A DNA stretch of 64,000 nucleotides from Candidatus Flexifilum affinis (lineage in GTDB: Bacteria > Chloroflexota > Anaerolineae > Aggregatilineales > Phototrophicaceae). The stretch spans positions 1-64,000 of the forward strand of contig JADJPJ010000095.1 of the NCBI GenBank assembly GCA_016713325.1. Reading direction: 5' to 3'. Of this stretch, positions 24,759 to 34,119 are shown one piece after another. Numbering within the stretch: the stretch's first letter is position 1; each line of letters begins with the position of its first letter. Made by a program: the position numbers and the translations under genes. The notes beneath the pieces were generated by a model. That model did no database searches and was not told the DNA's origin. It saw only the letters and a list, made by a program, of their open reading frames with translations.

Positions 24759-26941
24759 TTAGATTTCGAGTTGAGAGAACCAGCATGCTCCCCGGTTATG
24801 ACGGAGGCAGGGGGTTGTTTCTCTGGACGGACGACCAATGAGATGGTCAGGCGGGGGCGGTCCGCTCGACCTGGAAGCCTTCGTCTCACGGATCGGTTTT
24901 CCGATGGGCAGGGTGATGCGAAACGTACTCCCTTGCCCAATCTGACTCGTCACGCTGAGACTGCCGCCGTGCATCTCGACGATCCGCCTGGCGAGTGGCA
25001 GCCCCAGACCAAAACCAGCCGACGTATGCGCATTGTCCAGCCGAAAGAAGCGGTTGAAAATTTTCGGCAGATCGGCTCGGCAATCCCGCATCCTGTATCT
25101 CGTATTTCGATCGACAGATGATCGTCAAGCTGATAAGTACTCACCGAGACAAGGCCGCCTTCCGGCGTAAAGTGCGCGGCGTTATCAAGCAGTTGGCGCA
25201 GCGCCTCTAGAAATTGCTCCGGATCAATATCGCTGCTGGCGCAGGGCGACAGATTGAACTCCCAGCGCAGCGTTTTTTGACCGAGGCGAGCTGTGGCGGC
25301 AGCCTGGTTGATCAGCAGGTTTATGTCGGCAGGCTGACGGTTAAGGGGCAGACCGCTGTCCAGTGTCGCGAGGATGACGAGCATATCGACGAGACGAGTC
25401 ATACGGTTGATGGCAAGGTCGATCTGCTCGGCTTTTTCCTGTCGCTGCGCTGCGTCATCCGTACGGGTCAGGAGATACAAACCTATCCGCATGATAGACA
25501 GAGGCGTCCTGAATTCGTGCGATGCATCACGGATGAAGTTAGACAGAATGCTGACTCGCTCGCGCTCCAGCGCCAGTTCGAATTCTCGCTGCTGGGCCTG
25601 CTTCTGCTCGGTGATATCGCTGACCCTTACCAGGAAGCGGTCATCATTTCCCAGCCGCGTGGGTCGAATGCGTGTATCCAGCCACATCGACTGGTTGTCA
25701 CTCTCGCGGGTAAACGGCGCAACGCCGGGTTTGAAGTGATCGACCTCGCGGCTGCCGATCAGCTCTTCGCGCGTACAGCCAAAGAGATCGCACGCGTGCA
25801 GGTTGGCATCGAGGACACGCTCGGTCGCGGCGTCGCAGATGAAAATGGCGTCGGTCGCGGAATCGAAAAGCGCCTGGAAGTAATTCAGGCTTTGCCGGAG
25901 TTCTGTTTCCATGCGCTTTTCTTTGGTCACATCGGACAACATCACGATCTGCCCGCGATTCCCCGCCTGTGCGTCGAGCAGAGGGGAAATAGCCACCCGC
26001 AGCGTTGGCGTGCCGGCGGTGTGCGAAACGCCCTCTACGATCAGATTAATCGGCGCTTCCCGCGCGATCCAGCTTTCCCAGTCCGGCAGCACCGTGCGTA
26101 CGGACGCGCCAATCAGATGCTCGGACTGAAGTCCGTTCATCTGTTTCAGAAGCGCGAGCGCCGCAGGGTTCGTATCGACAATCCGATGATGTGGGTCGAT
26201 CACGAGGACACCCACGCTCATTTGATCGACCACCTGAAACCGCGCTACGGGAACGAGATCCAGCAGCCTGGTGCGGTAGAGGCTAAAGGTGAAGATCAGG
26301 CCGGAGAGTGTGAACGAGAGCGGGGTCAAGTCGAGGCCGTGCAGGGGATTCAGTCCGGTGAAGCTGATGAGATTGCTGATCGAGGGGATCAGGGCGGCGA
26401 ACAGAGCCAGCGCCGCCTGTTGGCGAAAGACGCGCGTCGAGCGCAGCAGCGCCTGGAGCAGCAGCGCAGTCGCGATCAGGATCAGGCCGTAGGAATACAG
26501 CACATGAATCCAGAACCAGGGACCGCCGTCGAGAATCGTGCTCGACTCCGGGGATTGTTTGCCGGCGAAGAACAGCCCATGCCAGGGGTCTGTCCAGAGC
26601 AGCAGGAGGGTGAGGGCGGGCTCCACCCCCAGGAGTAAGGCGCGATGTCCTTTCAGCAGCGCGCCGCGTCCCGACTGATAGAGAACAAAGGCGAAGAAGG
26701 AACCAATGGCGATGACAACGCCCAGATAGGTCAGATTGAGCCAGAAGAGCCGGTTAGTTGGGGACTCCGATACCCAGTAGAAAGCATAGGTCAGCGCCCA
26801 GAACCACAACCCCAGCATGCAGCCCAGGAGGGAATTGGCTCCTGGAGTCGTGCGGCGTTTCCATATCTGGAATGCGGTAAGGGCTGCGACGCTGCACGCT
26901 AAAATCAGCAAGACGAAGTAGAGGTAGCGCTGTTCAACCAT
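24759..26941 (-). CDS. Membrane histidine kinase with two PAS domains, frameshifted near the ATPase
   Basis: About 727 residues after correction. The N-terminal 220 residues form a seven-helix membrane sensor (histidine-kinase N-terminal 7TM type: YLYFVLLILACSVAALTAFQ at the start). Two PAS domains follow (VGVLVIDPHHRIVDTNPAAL and TDAIFICDAATERVLDANLH). The HisKA helix has the phospho-acceptor His in IRDASHEFRTPLSI. The ATPase has the N box region EALRQLLDNAAHFTPEGG and RDTGCGIAE. At about 25070-25082 one base is missing. Restoring it continues to DLPKIFNRFFRLDN, GFGLGLPLARRIVEMHGGSL and FRITLPIG, ending at 24759 with a nonstandard tail. No response regulator gene is adjacent, so the partner is unknown. 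Confidence 0.88.
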
Positions 26942-27293
26942 GATATCTCAGTGGGTCTGAGCTTCCTGTCTGCTGACGATCGGGGGAATTCACGAAGCGC
27001 TTATACCCCAGTCTCCTGCAGAACCGAAGGTGGAGTATGCGGTAAGTCCGCATCCATATGCAGCGGTTGTGCAATCCTTTGCATTATTGGGATGATTATG
27101 ACCTCGTAGGGAACGCCAGAAACGGCTTGCCTAGATAGAATATTTCCGGTGATCGGTATTCACCGAAAGATTGAAGTCGCTTCGGAAAAACACGAGGGAA
27201 GATTTGAGCGTGATGGGGGTTATCCAGCACTTGCCAGGGGAAAGGGGGGGGGTTATTTGTTATCCTGAAGCGTGACGAGGGAACAGGATCCTG
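26942..27293. other. Spacer without recognised gene
   Basis: This stretch of 352 bases separates the divergent histidine kinase and tadA. It is less GC-rich than average and includes a run of nine G near 27245-27253. No tRNA, repeat of the palindrome families, or clear promoter was found. It must contain the promoters for both neighbours. Confidence 0.5.
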
Positions 27294-27748
27294 ATGAACG
27301 ACCGTGACTACATGCGACTGGCCCTGCAAGAAGCGGCCGCCGCCCTCGACACCGGCGACGTGCCGATCGGCGCCGTCGCCATCTGCCAGGGACAGGTGAT
27401 CGGCCGGGGGCGCAACCGCCGCGAAGCCGACCACGACGCCACTGCCCACGCCGAAATGCTGGCGCTGCGCGAAGCGTCAGGGGCGCTCGGCCGCTGGCGG
27501 CTGGACGACGTGACCCTCTACTGCACGCTGGAACCGTGCGCCATGTGCGCCGGGGCGATGGTGCTGGCGCGACCTGCCCCGGCTGGTCTACGCGGCCGTC
27601 GACCTCAAGGCGGGCATGGCCGGCAGCATCCACGATCTGCTGCGGCATCCACAGCTCAATCACCGGGTCGATGTGCAGGGCGGGTTAATGGCCGAGGAAG
27701 CGGGGGGACCTGCTGCGAGCGTTTTTCGAGAATTTGCGGGAGACGTGA
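27294..27748 (+). CDS. tadA: tRNA-adenosine deaminase TadA, with two single-base insertions
   Basis: A 151-residue cytidine-deaminase-fold enzyme that makes inosine at the wobble base of tRNA-Arg. Motifs are intact: DDVPIGAV-type start (GDVPIGAVAICQGQVIGRGR), the zinc and catalytic site TAHAEMLALREASG, and TLEPCAMCAGAMVLAR. After this an extra A at 27572 breaks the frame. Dropping it gives LPRLVYAAVDLKAGMAGSIH and DLLRHPQLNHRVDVQGG. A second extra base in the GGGGGG run 27702-27707 must be removed to give AGDLLRAFFENLRET and the stop at 27746-27748. The enzyme is essential in most bacteria, so these indels are most likely sequencing errors. Confidence 0.88.
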
Positions 27749-27785
27749 GAGCAGGTGAATGACACTGATATGTCGCAGGTTTGTC

Positions 27786-27990
27786 GGGCGCACACATCGG
27801 TGCGCCCTACAATCACGCATTGCCGTAGGGGCGGACCAGTGTGTCCGCCCTTAGCCCGAAATCCGTTCCGCTCATCTCCCCCTCCCGTGGCTGGGAGAGG
27901 AGGGGAGCAAGCTCGCCTGGGGTGACGATCTTGGCAAACCCCACACTCACACGACAAATCCCCTCCGCTTGCGTGGGGAGGGGTCAGTGA
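27786..27990. repeat. Palindromic repeats in the 27749-27999 spacer
   Basis: Four hairpins in the spacer between convergent genes: gtcgggcgcacacatcggtg cgcccta (27783-27809), gtaggggcggaccagtgtgt ccgccc (27826-27851), cccctcccgtggctgggaga ggaggg (27880-27905) and cccctccgcttgcgtgggga gggg (27960-27983). They combine the GTAGGG family and the CCCCTCC family in one place. Confidence 0.7.
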
Positions 27991-27999
27991 GGGGCTAAT

Positions 28000-29730
28000 C
28001 TATTCCGGCAGGGTCCAGACCATGCGGCCCGTGGCGACCGTGCCAGTCTCGTCCATCGCCGCGCTGATCGAGCTGCTGCTCACCAGATTGAAGAACGCTT
28101 CGAGCATCTCGCCATCGCGACGCGTGGAGGACGGGTTGTCTTCCATCTGTGCCAGACGGGCCAGAGGCTGCAAGCCTTCACCGGCCGCATACAGGACAGC
28201 GGACGCGTTGGGCAGCAGAGTGGCGGCGGCTTCCTGGAAGGCCGGGTCGGTGTCCAGGCCCTCGCCCGGCTGCATGGCGAAGGTCACGTAGCGGCGCGTG
28301 CCCATGCTGAAGACCTGATCGTTGGCCGCCAGGACCAGTTCAAGCGGGAATGGCACATCCGACGAATTGACGGTGATGACCAGCGCGTTCGCCCCACCGA
28401 TGTCCTCGCGGGTCACGCTGACCTCGTCTACCGGCAGATTCTCCAGACCATTGGCCAGCCCATCGACCAGCGCCTGGGCGGCCGCCGGATCGGTGGCTTC
28501 GAGCGTCACGGCGAAATCGACCGGCAATGCTGAGATGATGGCGAACAGGCTGCTGGCATCGGCGGCGCGCGGCGTCAGTCCCAGATACATGGCGACATCG
28601 CCGGTCATCCAGCCGAAGGCCTCTTCCGGTTCCAGACCGGTCAGGCCGCGAACGCCCGTCTCGAAGGCGAAGATCACCTGTTCAAGTTCCCGCAGGTCCT
28701 CTTCTTCGCCCATGCCCTGCTCGATCAGCTCGCTGAACATGGTGCGCATCAGATCGATCTGTGTGCCGTAGTTGAAGCTGGCATTGTTGGCGTGAATGAC
28801 CAGCGGCGTCCCGGCGGGGATGAAGCGGGCGAAGGTCGGGTCGACCGGTTCGCTGTTCATCGACACGCCCAGGACTTCCATCGTCGACTCACCGGTGTAG
28901 GTCGAGACGAGGTCGATGGTCAACGAGCGGCCGTCGAGGATCGTGGCGCCGTAGGCCTGGGGGCCGACCGCGCTCATCATATCCATGTACATGCCGGGCA
29001 TCTCGTCCATCATCTGGCCCATCTCGCCCGATTCCATCATGGCCTGAAGGATGACCGGCAGGTTGTTGTAGATGACGCCGTTGTATTCCGCGGCGGGCAG
29101 GCTGGCCAGGGTGGAGGTAAACGTCTCGCTGGCGCTCAGCGGCGTGGACTGGAGGCCGCCAGATTCGACATTGCCGGCCTCGACGCTGATCAGCATCACG
29201 TCGGAGCGGAACATCACGAACGGCTGGCCGGCCATGCGCGACATCGGCGAATAGAGCACAAAACCGTCACGTTCTTCACGGCTGTAGCGCTCCAGCGCCC
29301 CGGTCGCCATCATGTATTCTTCGGCCAGCGCCGCATCCGTGATTTCCGCGGCGATGATCATCGACGGCGTGCGCTCGTTCAGCGTGCTGGCGTCGACGAT
29401 GCCGGCCGCCAGGGTGTCACCCAGCCAGGAGCGGAAGATGCTCTCGAAGTCACCTTCAGGGTCGAACGACTGCGACATCATATCCAGCGCGCCGCTCAGC
29501 GAGTCCACGGGCAGGCTGCCAGACGGAAGGACGGCGCCCAGTTTGGCGACGACGCTATCGAGCAAGGCAACATAATCATCGTCGGTGCGGACAGCGGCAA
29601 AAAGCGGGGTCTGATCCGGGAAGTACTCGGCCAGCGCCGTAAGCTGGGAGACCGGAGTTGCCGCGGCGGGCAGGGCCAGCGCGCCGATCAGCACGAGAGC
29701 CACTGCCAGGGTCAGAAGCAGTTTACGCAT
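28000..29730 (-). CDS. Secreted DUF3352-type protein
   Basis: A 576-residue exported protein. The start at 29730 has GAAGGAGAGA upstream. The signal peptide is RKLLLTLAVALVLIGALALP with an AAATP cleavage region. The mature part begins LTALAEYFPDQTPLFAAVRT and contains long beta-rich repeats such as FIPAGTPLVIHANNASFNYG and ALPVDFAVTLEATDPAAAQA. This is the pattern of DUF3352 (a family of exported proteins of unknown function in Cyanobacteria and Chloroflexota). Met-rich segments (MGQMMDEMPGMYMDMMSAVG) stand out and could bind metal, but this is speculative. No enzyme motif is seen. The gene is alone on its transcript. Confidence 0.75.
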   Translation of the reverse strand: MRKLLLTLAVALVLIGALALPAAATPVSQLTALAEYFPDQTPLFAAVRTDDDYVALLDSVVAKLGAVLPSGSLPVDSLSGALDMMSQSFDPEGDFESIFRSWLGDTLAAGIVDASTLNERTPSMIIAAEITDAALAEEYMMATGALERYSREERDGFVLYSPMSRMAGQPFVMFRSDVMLISVEAGNVESGGLQSTPLSASETFTSTLASLPAAEYNGVIYNNLPVILQAMMESGEMGQMMDEMPGMYMDMMSAVGPQAYGATILDGRSLTIDLVSTYTGESTMEVLGVSMNSEPVDPTFARFIPAGTPLVIHANNASFNYGTQIDLMRTMFSELIEQGMGEEEDLRELEQVIFAFETGVRGLTGLEPEEAFGWMTGDVAMYLGLTPRAADASSLFAIISALPVDFAVTLEATDPAAAQALVDGLANGLENLPVDEVSVTREDIGGANALVITVNSSDVPFPLELVLAANDQVFSMGTRRYVTFAMQPGEGLDTDPAFQEAAATLLPNASAVLYAAGEGLQPLARLAQMEDNPSSTRRDGEMLEAFFNLVSSSSISAAMDETGTVATGRMVWTLPE

Positions 29731-29979
29731 TCGTCTCTCCTTCTACGTTGTTCTGCATTGCAATTCATGTTACAAGATCAGCAAGAAGTATACCGCAGTT
29801 CCAACAGGCGAACGTGAACGTCGCTTTAAAGAACCTGGCGGCGGTCACCAGATACGGTGGTCACCAATGCGGTGTACACCATTCTGTACGCAAATTGTCA
29901 GACTGTGTTGCATAATCTGGCCTGAATCCGCCGCCCCGATTAAAATCTGAGCGTACTTTGAACCGGAGCTTCACTGCAA

Positions 29980-32445
29980 ATGTCCGAGGCAAACGAACCG
30001 CAGAATCAGCCCACAGCCGAAAACCGTCCCGCTCCGCTGCATTCTGGGACGGTCCTCGCGCTAATCATTGGTGGCGTACTCATGGTCAGTCTGGTGCTGC
30101 GGCCACCCCTCTCGACCCTGCTTCTGCTCCTCATGGCCATGTCCGCCTTCGGTTACGCTTTGTACACCCTGCGCGACTCATTCCCCATGCCCAGGTTCCT
30201 CACCTCAAGACTGGCCCTGCCAGGCGTGGAGACGGCAGGGGCAGCGGCGCCCGCCATCGACATGCCGGCCGCAGCGAGTCGGCGGCGCGGTTTGGGTCTG
30301 CCGCGCACGGCGACGCCCTACCGCAACCTGCTGGCGGCCATCGCCGCGATCGGCGCGATGGTCCTGTTCGTCGCCGCCGCCATCGACTTCGACCCGCTGC
30401 TCAACCAACAGTTCATCAACGAAGGCGCGGCCAAGATGCTGGCCGGCGCGGGCGTGCTCGCCGCCGCCGTGCTGCTCTCCACCCGCCGCCCGCCGCTGGG
30501 GCAGCCGGTGGCCGAACCGCTCAGCACGCCGCATCGCCGCTGGCCGCTGGTCGTCCTGCTCGGCGCCATCCCGATCCTGTTCGTCTCCGAGGTTAACGGC
30601 CAGTTCCTCAGGAACGAGTCCTTGAAGTTCACCCACGTCAACGTGCAGGTCGCCCTGCTGCTGCTCGGCACGGTGCTGGTGCTGTACGGGCTGGGCGGCA
30701 TGCCGTCGATCCGGCTGAGCGCGCTGCGCGTCCGCCGCGAAGACCGCTGGCACGTCGCCGCCGTCATCGCCATCATGGCCCTCGCCCTGTTCCTCCGCCT
30801 GTGGAATCAGGAGGGCACGCTGCGCTCGCTGATTGACGAGCTGCACTGGTCGGATGGCCTCCAGCGCGTCACCCTCGACCCCTGGACGCCGATTCTCTAC
30901 CCGATGAGCGGCGTCTCGCCCTACACCAATCTGTTCCCCTATTGGCAGGCCGGCGCGGTCGAAGTGCTCGGCTACAACTGGACAGGCTTCCGCTTCGTCA
31001 GCGCCCTGTGCGGCTGGATGACGGTGCTCGCCGTCTACGGAATAGGCCGGGCCATCTTCGACCGCAACACGGCGCTGCTGGGCATGCTGGTCTTCGCCTG
31101 CTTCCCGCCGCACATCCACTTCAGCCGGGTGGCCATGGCGCTGATCGGCGATCCGCTGTTCGGCACCATGGCGGTAATGTTCATCGCCCGGGCCTTGCGC
31201 CGCAACCACCGCATCGAGTGGGCGGCGGCGGGCGTCTCGCTCGGCTACTCGCAGTATTTCTACGAGGGCGGCCGCCTGCTCTTCCCGGCGCTGATCGTCG
31301 GTTGGCTGATCGTGCTGGCCATCAGTGGGCACCTCAAAGGGCGCTGGCGGGGCGTGCTGATCCTGTTCGCCGCTTTCGCCTTCATCGGCGGGCCGGTCTA
31401 CTACACTATCGTCGGCAACCAACTCCCGCTCTTCGGGCGCATGGAGGTTTCCGGCGACGGCAACCTGAACCAGGAGCTGTCTGACGGCATCAGCGTCGAG
31501 GATCTCGTCGCCCGCGTCCAGCACGCACTGACCGCCTTCATGATGTACGGCGCGCATCACGACCTGAGCGCCTACTACGGCGGCGAGCAGGCGCTGGTCA
31601 ACACCGTCATTCTGCCGCTGATGCTCTTCGGCGCCTTCTATCTGCTCTGGCGATTCCCCGCGCCGGCCTTCATCATCCCGCTGTGGATCATCGCGACCGG
31701 CGCCGGCAACGGCCTGCTGCGCGACACACTCGTCTCGGCCCGTTACTATGTGGTGCTGCCCCCGCTGGCGCTGGCCATCATGGCCGGGGTGCGCTACTTC
31801 ACGCCCTTCCTGGCCGGCATCGTGCCAGAATTCGCTGCCCTGCGCGGACGGCCTGTGCCCGCGACCCAGGCGGAGGACGCCGGCGCGGAGCCGAGCGATC
31901 TCGCCCTGGAAGCGCCTATCGATGCCCCGCCGCCCCGCCGCCGCGCCCTGTGGCGGTTGGCCGGCGCGGTCACGGTGATCGTCTGTGTCGTCGTGTCGGC
32001 CTATCACGTGTGGTACTACTACGGGCCGCATCTGAAAGTCTTCAACTTCCAGGTGCGCGATTCCAAGGGTTACCGCGATGGCATCGACGTGTCGCTGCGT
32101 TCGGTGGTTCTTCCGGGCAACACGCAGGTGATCATCGTCGGCCAGCCGGACCATGACGTGAGTGTTCCGCGTCACTTCCTGACGTTCCTGGCCCGCGAGG
32201 AGGGCAACGCCGACCGCTTCTTCCCGCTGCTCAGTCTGAACACAGCGACCGTCAGCCCGCGCTACCTGCGCGATCTGGCGCCGGGGGTGAACTACGCCTT
32301 CTTCGTCGAGCCGAACGAGAACGACCTGATGCGCGCCATCTACCGGCAGTTCCCCAACGCCGCGCCGCCCGACTACAGCGTCTGGGACCTCCCGGCGAAC
32401 AAGGAATACGTCTTCATCTGGGCGCCGGTGGGGTCGGGGCGGTAG
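29980..32445 (+). CDS. Integral membrane glycosyltransferase (ArnT/PMT-like)
   Basis: An 821-residue polytopic membrane protein with an N-terminal pair of helices (LALIIGGVLMVSLVLRPPLS), a second block of helices, and a PMT_2/GT-C core. The core has SLIDELHWSDGLQRV in the first periplasmic loop, where the acidic residues fit the GT-C catalytic Asp/Glu position. Conserved segments are GFRFVSALCGWMTVLAVYGI, FACFPPHIHFSRVAMALIGD and LGYSQYFYEGGRLLFPALIV. The C-terminal 150 residues are a soluble extracytoplasmic domain. GT-C enzymes use lipid-linked sugars to glycosylate lipids or proteins outside the membrane. The acceptor cannot be told. No ribosome site is clear before 29980. It is co-directional with nothing adjacent. 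Confidence 0.82.
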   Translation: MSEANEPQNQPTAENRPAPLHSGTVLALIIGGVLMVSLVLRPPLSTLLLLLMAMSAFGYALYTLRDSFPMPRFLTSRLALPGVETAGAAAPAIDMPAAASRRRGLGLPRTATPYRNLLAAIAAIGAMVLFVAAAIDFDPLLNQQFINEGAAKMLAGAGVLAAAVLLSTRRPPLGQPVAEPLSTPHRRWPLVVLLGAIPILFVSEVNGQFLRNESLKFTHVNVQVALLLLGTVLVLYGLGGMPSIRLSALRVRREDRWHVAAVIAIMALALFLRLWNQEGTLRSLIDELHWSDGLQRVTLDPWTPILYPMSGVSPYTNLFPYWQAGAVEVLGYNWTGFRFVSALCGWMTVLAVYGIGRAIFDRNTALLGMLVFACFPPHIHFSRVAMALIGDPLFGTMAVMFIARALRRNHRIEWAAAGVSLGYSQYFYEGGRLLFPALIVGWLIVLAISGHLKGRWRGVLILFAAFAFIGGPVYYTIVGNQLPLFGRMEVSGDGNLNQELSDGISVEDLVARVQHALTAFMMYGAHHDLSAYYGGEQALVNTVILPLMLFGAFYLLWRFPAPAFIIPLWIIATGAGNGLLRDTLVSARYYVVLPPLALAIMAGVRYFTPFLAGIVPEFAALRGRPVPATQAEDAGAEPSDLALEAPIDAPPPRRRALWRLAGAVTVIVCVVVSAYHVWYYYGPHLKVFNFQVRDSKGYRDGIDVSLRSVVLPGNTQVIIVGQPDHDVSVPRHFLTFLAREEGNADRFFPLLSLNTATVSPRYLRDLAPGVNYAFFVEPNENDLMRAIYRQFPNAAPPDYSVWDLPANKEYVFIWAPVGSGR

Positions 32446-32461
32446 AGTCGTCCCTCCACGT

Positions 32462-32505
32462 CAACGGATCGGCTGTGGGGACGCGCCGTTGCGCGTCCGC
32501 GTACG
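32462..32505. repeat. GGGACGCGCCGTTGCGCGTCC palindrome
   Basis: The near-perfect palindrome ggacgcgccgttgcgcgtcc (32479-32498) lies in the short spacer between two convergent genes. It is a member of the GTAGGG-type palindrome group (compare 46476-46495). Confidence 0.7.
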
Positions 32506-32509
32506 GCTC

Positions 32510-33454
32510 TCACTTCACGCCGAGAATCCACCCCTCTTCGCGGAGGATCGCCTCCGCCTGCGCCTCCGTGAGACCGTCCGGGCGATCGAACAGCCGCGCC
32601 AGATCGTTTGTGGCCTCCAGCCGCGCCAACCAATGGACGTAGGCCCGTACCTGCGCCCGATCGCGGATCATGCCATCTTCCAGCCAGTCGTTCACCACGC
32701 CGGAGTAGATTTCGACGTAGGTGATCCACGGCCCACGCTCCGGCGTCGGCGTCCGCGTGAATCCGGTTTCGAAGGGGACGATGCGGCTGAAGTCGCTCAG
32801 TTCGGGCAGGTGACGCAGACGGTGGACCACGGGGATGCCGAGCAGGGTTTGCCCGCCGACGCTGCCGTTGCCGAACAGCTTCCAGGTCGGCTGGACGCCG
32901 CGCTGGCGGCCCTCCGTGATGCGCTTCTCGGCCAGTATCAGGCCGGCGCTGGCCGAATAGGGATACGCGAACTCCTGTTTGTTCGACCGCAGCGAGGGGC
33001 TCACGATATTCACCGGACAGCCCCAGAAGGGTCCGGTGGCGATGGCGCCACAGCGGGTGTTCAAGGCGGCGGCAACCTGAAAGCGGTTGTTCTTGTTGTC
33101 CGGCCCATCCTCGATCCGCTCCGCCAGTTCCTCCCACAGCACTCGCCAGGGCGGCGCGCCGCCATCCAACCCGAATGCCGCCGCCGATCCGGCCGGGTAG
33201 CCGAAGGCGAAATCGAAGCCGACGAAGACGCGCCGCCCCTTTGCCCCGTGCTGGATCAGCCGTTCGCGCAAGAAGAATTCGCAGGCGTGCCGGGTGCGGA
33301 AATACCAGTCATGGGTTTCCGCGGGCTCAGAGTCATGGACTACGTATTCTCCAACCCAAACCGAGTCGCGAAAGGGCCTGGCCGGGCTTGGCTTACTTCG
33401 CGCGCTCCAGTCGATGGCGAGGTAGACGTCGAAGAGTCGGGGGTTCATGGCCAT
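32510..33454 (-). CDS. DUF429-like protein with predicted RNase H fold
   Basis: A 314-residue cytoplasmic protein. An AGGAG site inside the end of the upstream gene precedes ATG 33454; the neighbouring genes are one base apart, so they are coupled. The N-terminal FDVYLAIDWSARSKPSPARP and RRVFVGFDFAFGYPAGSAAA carry the Asp residues spaced as in DUF429/RNase H-like folds (IDWSA then GFDFAFGYP). The middle has QVAAALNTRCGAIATGPFWG. Family members have been proposed to be nucleases, but no activity is established. It is the last gene of a four-gene minus-strand unit with a methylase, an endonuclease and a P-loop protein, which hints at a nucleic-acid role. Confidence 0.6.
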   Translation of the reverse strand: MAMNPRLFDVYLAIDWSARSKPSPARPFRDSVWVGEYVVHDSEPAETHDWYFRTRHACEFFLRERLIQHGAKGRRVFVGFDFAFGYPAGSAAAFGLDGGAPPWRVLWEELAERIEDGPDNKNNRFQVAAALNTRCGAIATGPFWGCPVNIVSPSLRSNKQEFAYPYSASAGLILAEKRITEGRQRGVQPTWKLFGNGSVGGQTLLGIPVVHRLRHLPELSDFSRIVPFETGFTRTPTPERGPWITYVEIYSGVVNDWLEDGMIRDRAQVRAYVHWLARLEATNDLARLFDRPDGLTEAQAEAILREEGWILGVK

Positions 33455-33455
33455 G

Positions 33456-34091
33456 TCAGCTCCTCATGCCCAGCAGATCGCGGGCTTCCATCCAGTCGGC
33501 AATGCGGTCGGCCACGGCGGCCAGGTCGCCGCCGCTCACGTCGATCTCCAGCGCCGGCAGCAGCGACTCGCCTGCCAGGCGGCGAAATTCGCCCTGCTCG
33601 CGGATGAACGGCGTCAGGTCGTCGTATTGCGACGGGTTGCCGCTCACTTTCAGGCGTTCGGCCCGCGCCGCCTCGAACGACTCGTCTGTGCGGGTGACCA
33701 GCACGATGCAGAAGCCGAGCGGCAGCAGTCGCTCCTCCAGCCAGCGAAAATCATAGTGCCGCCCCTGCGCCGTCTGGTAGACCTGCGTCGAGAGGTGGAA
33801 GCGGTCGACGATCCACGAGTAGTAGCGCTGGAGCTCGAACAGGCGCGCCCAGGTGGCGTAGGTCTCCATGGCCCTCTGCTCTTCTTCCGGCGCGAAGTTG
33901 ATGAGCCCGCGTCCCCAGGGGTAGTTGGTGAAGGCGCACCACTCGCCGGAGATCAGCGGGGAGTGGTAGCGGTACTTGCGTGGCCCGACGATACGCGGGT
34001 GCTCGTTGAGGCGGAAGGCGATGTCGGTCTTGTGCGTCAGCCGCGTGCCTTCGAGGATGATCTTGGGAGTCAGTTTGGGGAAGTTGGCCAC
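33456..34091 (-). CDS. Degenerate P-loop kinase-like protein (thymidylate-kinase-like)
   Basis: A 211-residue protein from GTG 34091 (site AAGGA eight bases upstream). The longer open frame to 34352 runs over the endonuclease gene and is rejected. The N-terminus IILEGTRLTHKTDIAFRLNE resembles a nucleoside/thymidylate kinase P-loop, but the middle is TRLTHKT instead of DGSGKS, so the second Gly is missing. WIVDRFHLSTQVYQ matches the DRxH base-binding motif, and FCIVLVTRTDESFEAAR matches the strand before the lid. It may bind nucleotide with altered or no catalysis. It lies 28 bases after the endonuclease gene and one base before the RNase-H-like gene. Confidence 0.65.
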   Translation of the reverse strand: MANFPKLTPKIILEGTRLTHKTDIAFRLNEHPRIVGPRKYRYHSPLISGEWCAFTNYPWGRGLINFAPEEEQRAMETYATWARLFELQRYYSWIVDRFHLSTQVYQTAQGRHYDFRWLEERLLPLGFCIVLVTRTDESFEAARAERLKVSGNPSQYDDLTPFIREQGEFRRLAGESLLPALEIDVSGGDLAAVADRIADWMEARDLLGMRS

Positions 34092-34119
34092 AGGGATGGT
34101 CCTTAGAGAATATACGTGC

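Noticed and set aside
25214..26638. Plus-strand frame of 474 codons opposite the histidine kinase
   Set aside because: The histidine kinase has PAS, H box and ATPase motifs on the other strand; this is its shadow.
26942..27293. Possible tRNA beside tadA
   Set aside because: No cloverleaf with anticodon and T-arm could be built from the sequence.
30205..32175. Long antisense frame (656 codons) opposite the membrane glycosyltransferase
   Set aside because: Shadow of a GC-rich gene; the product is Asp/His/Gln/Arg-rich without a fold pattern.
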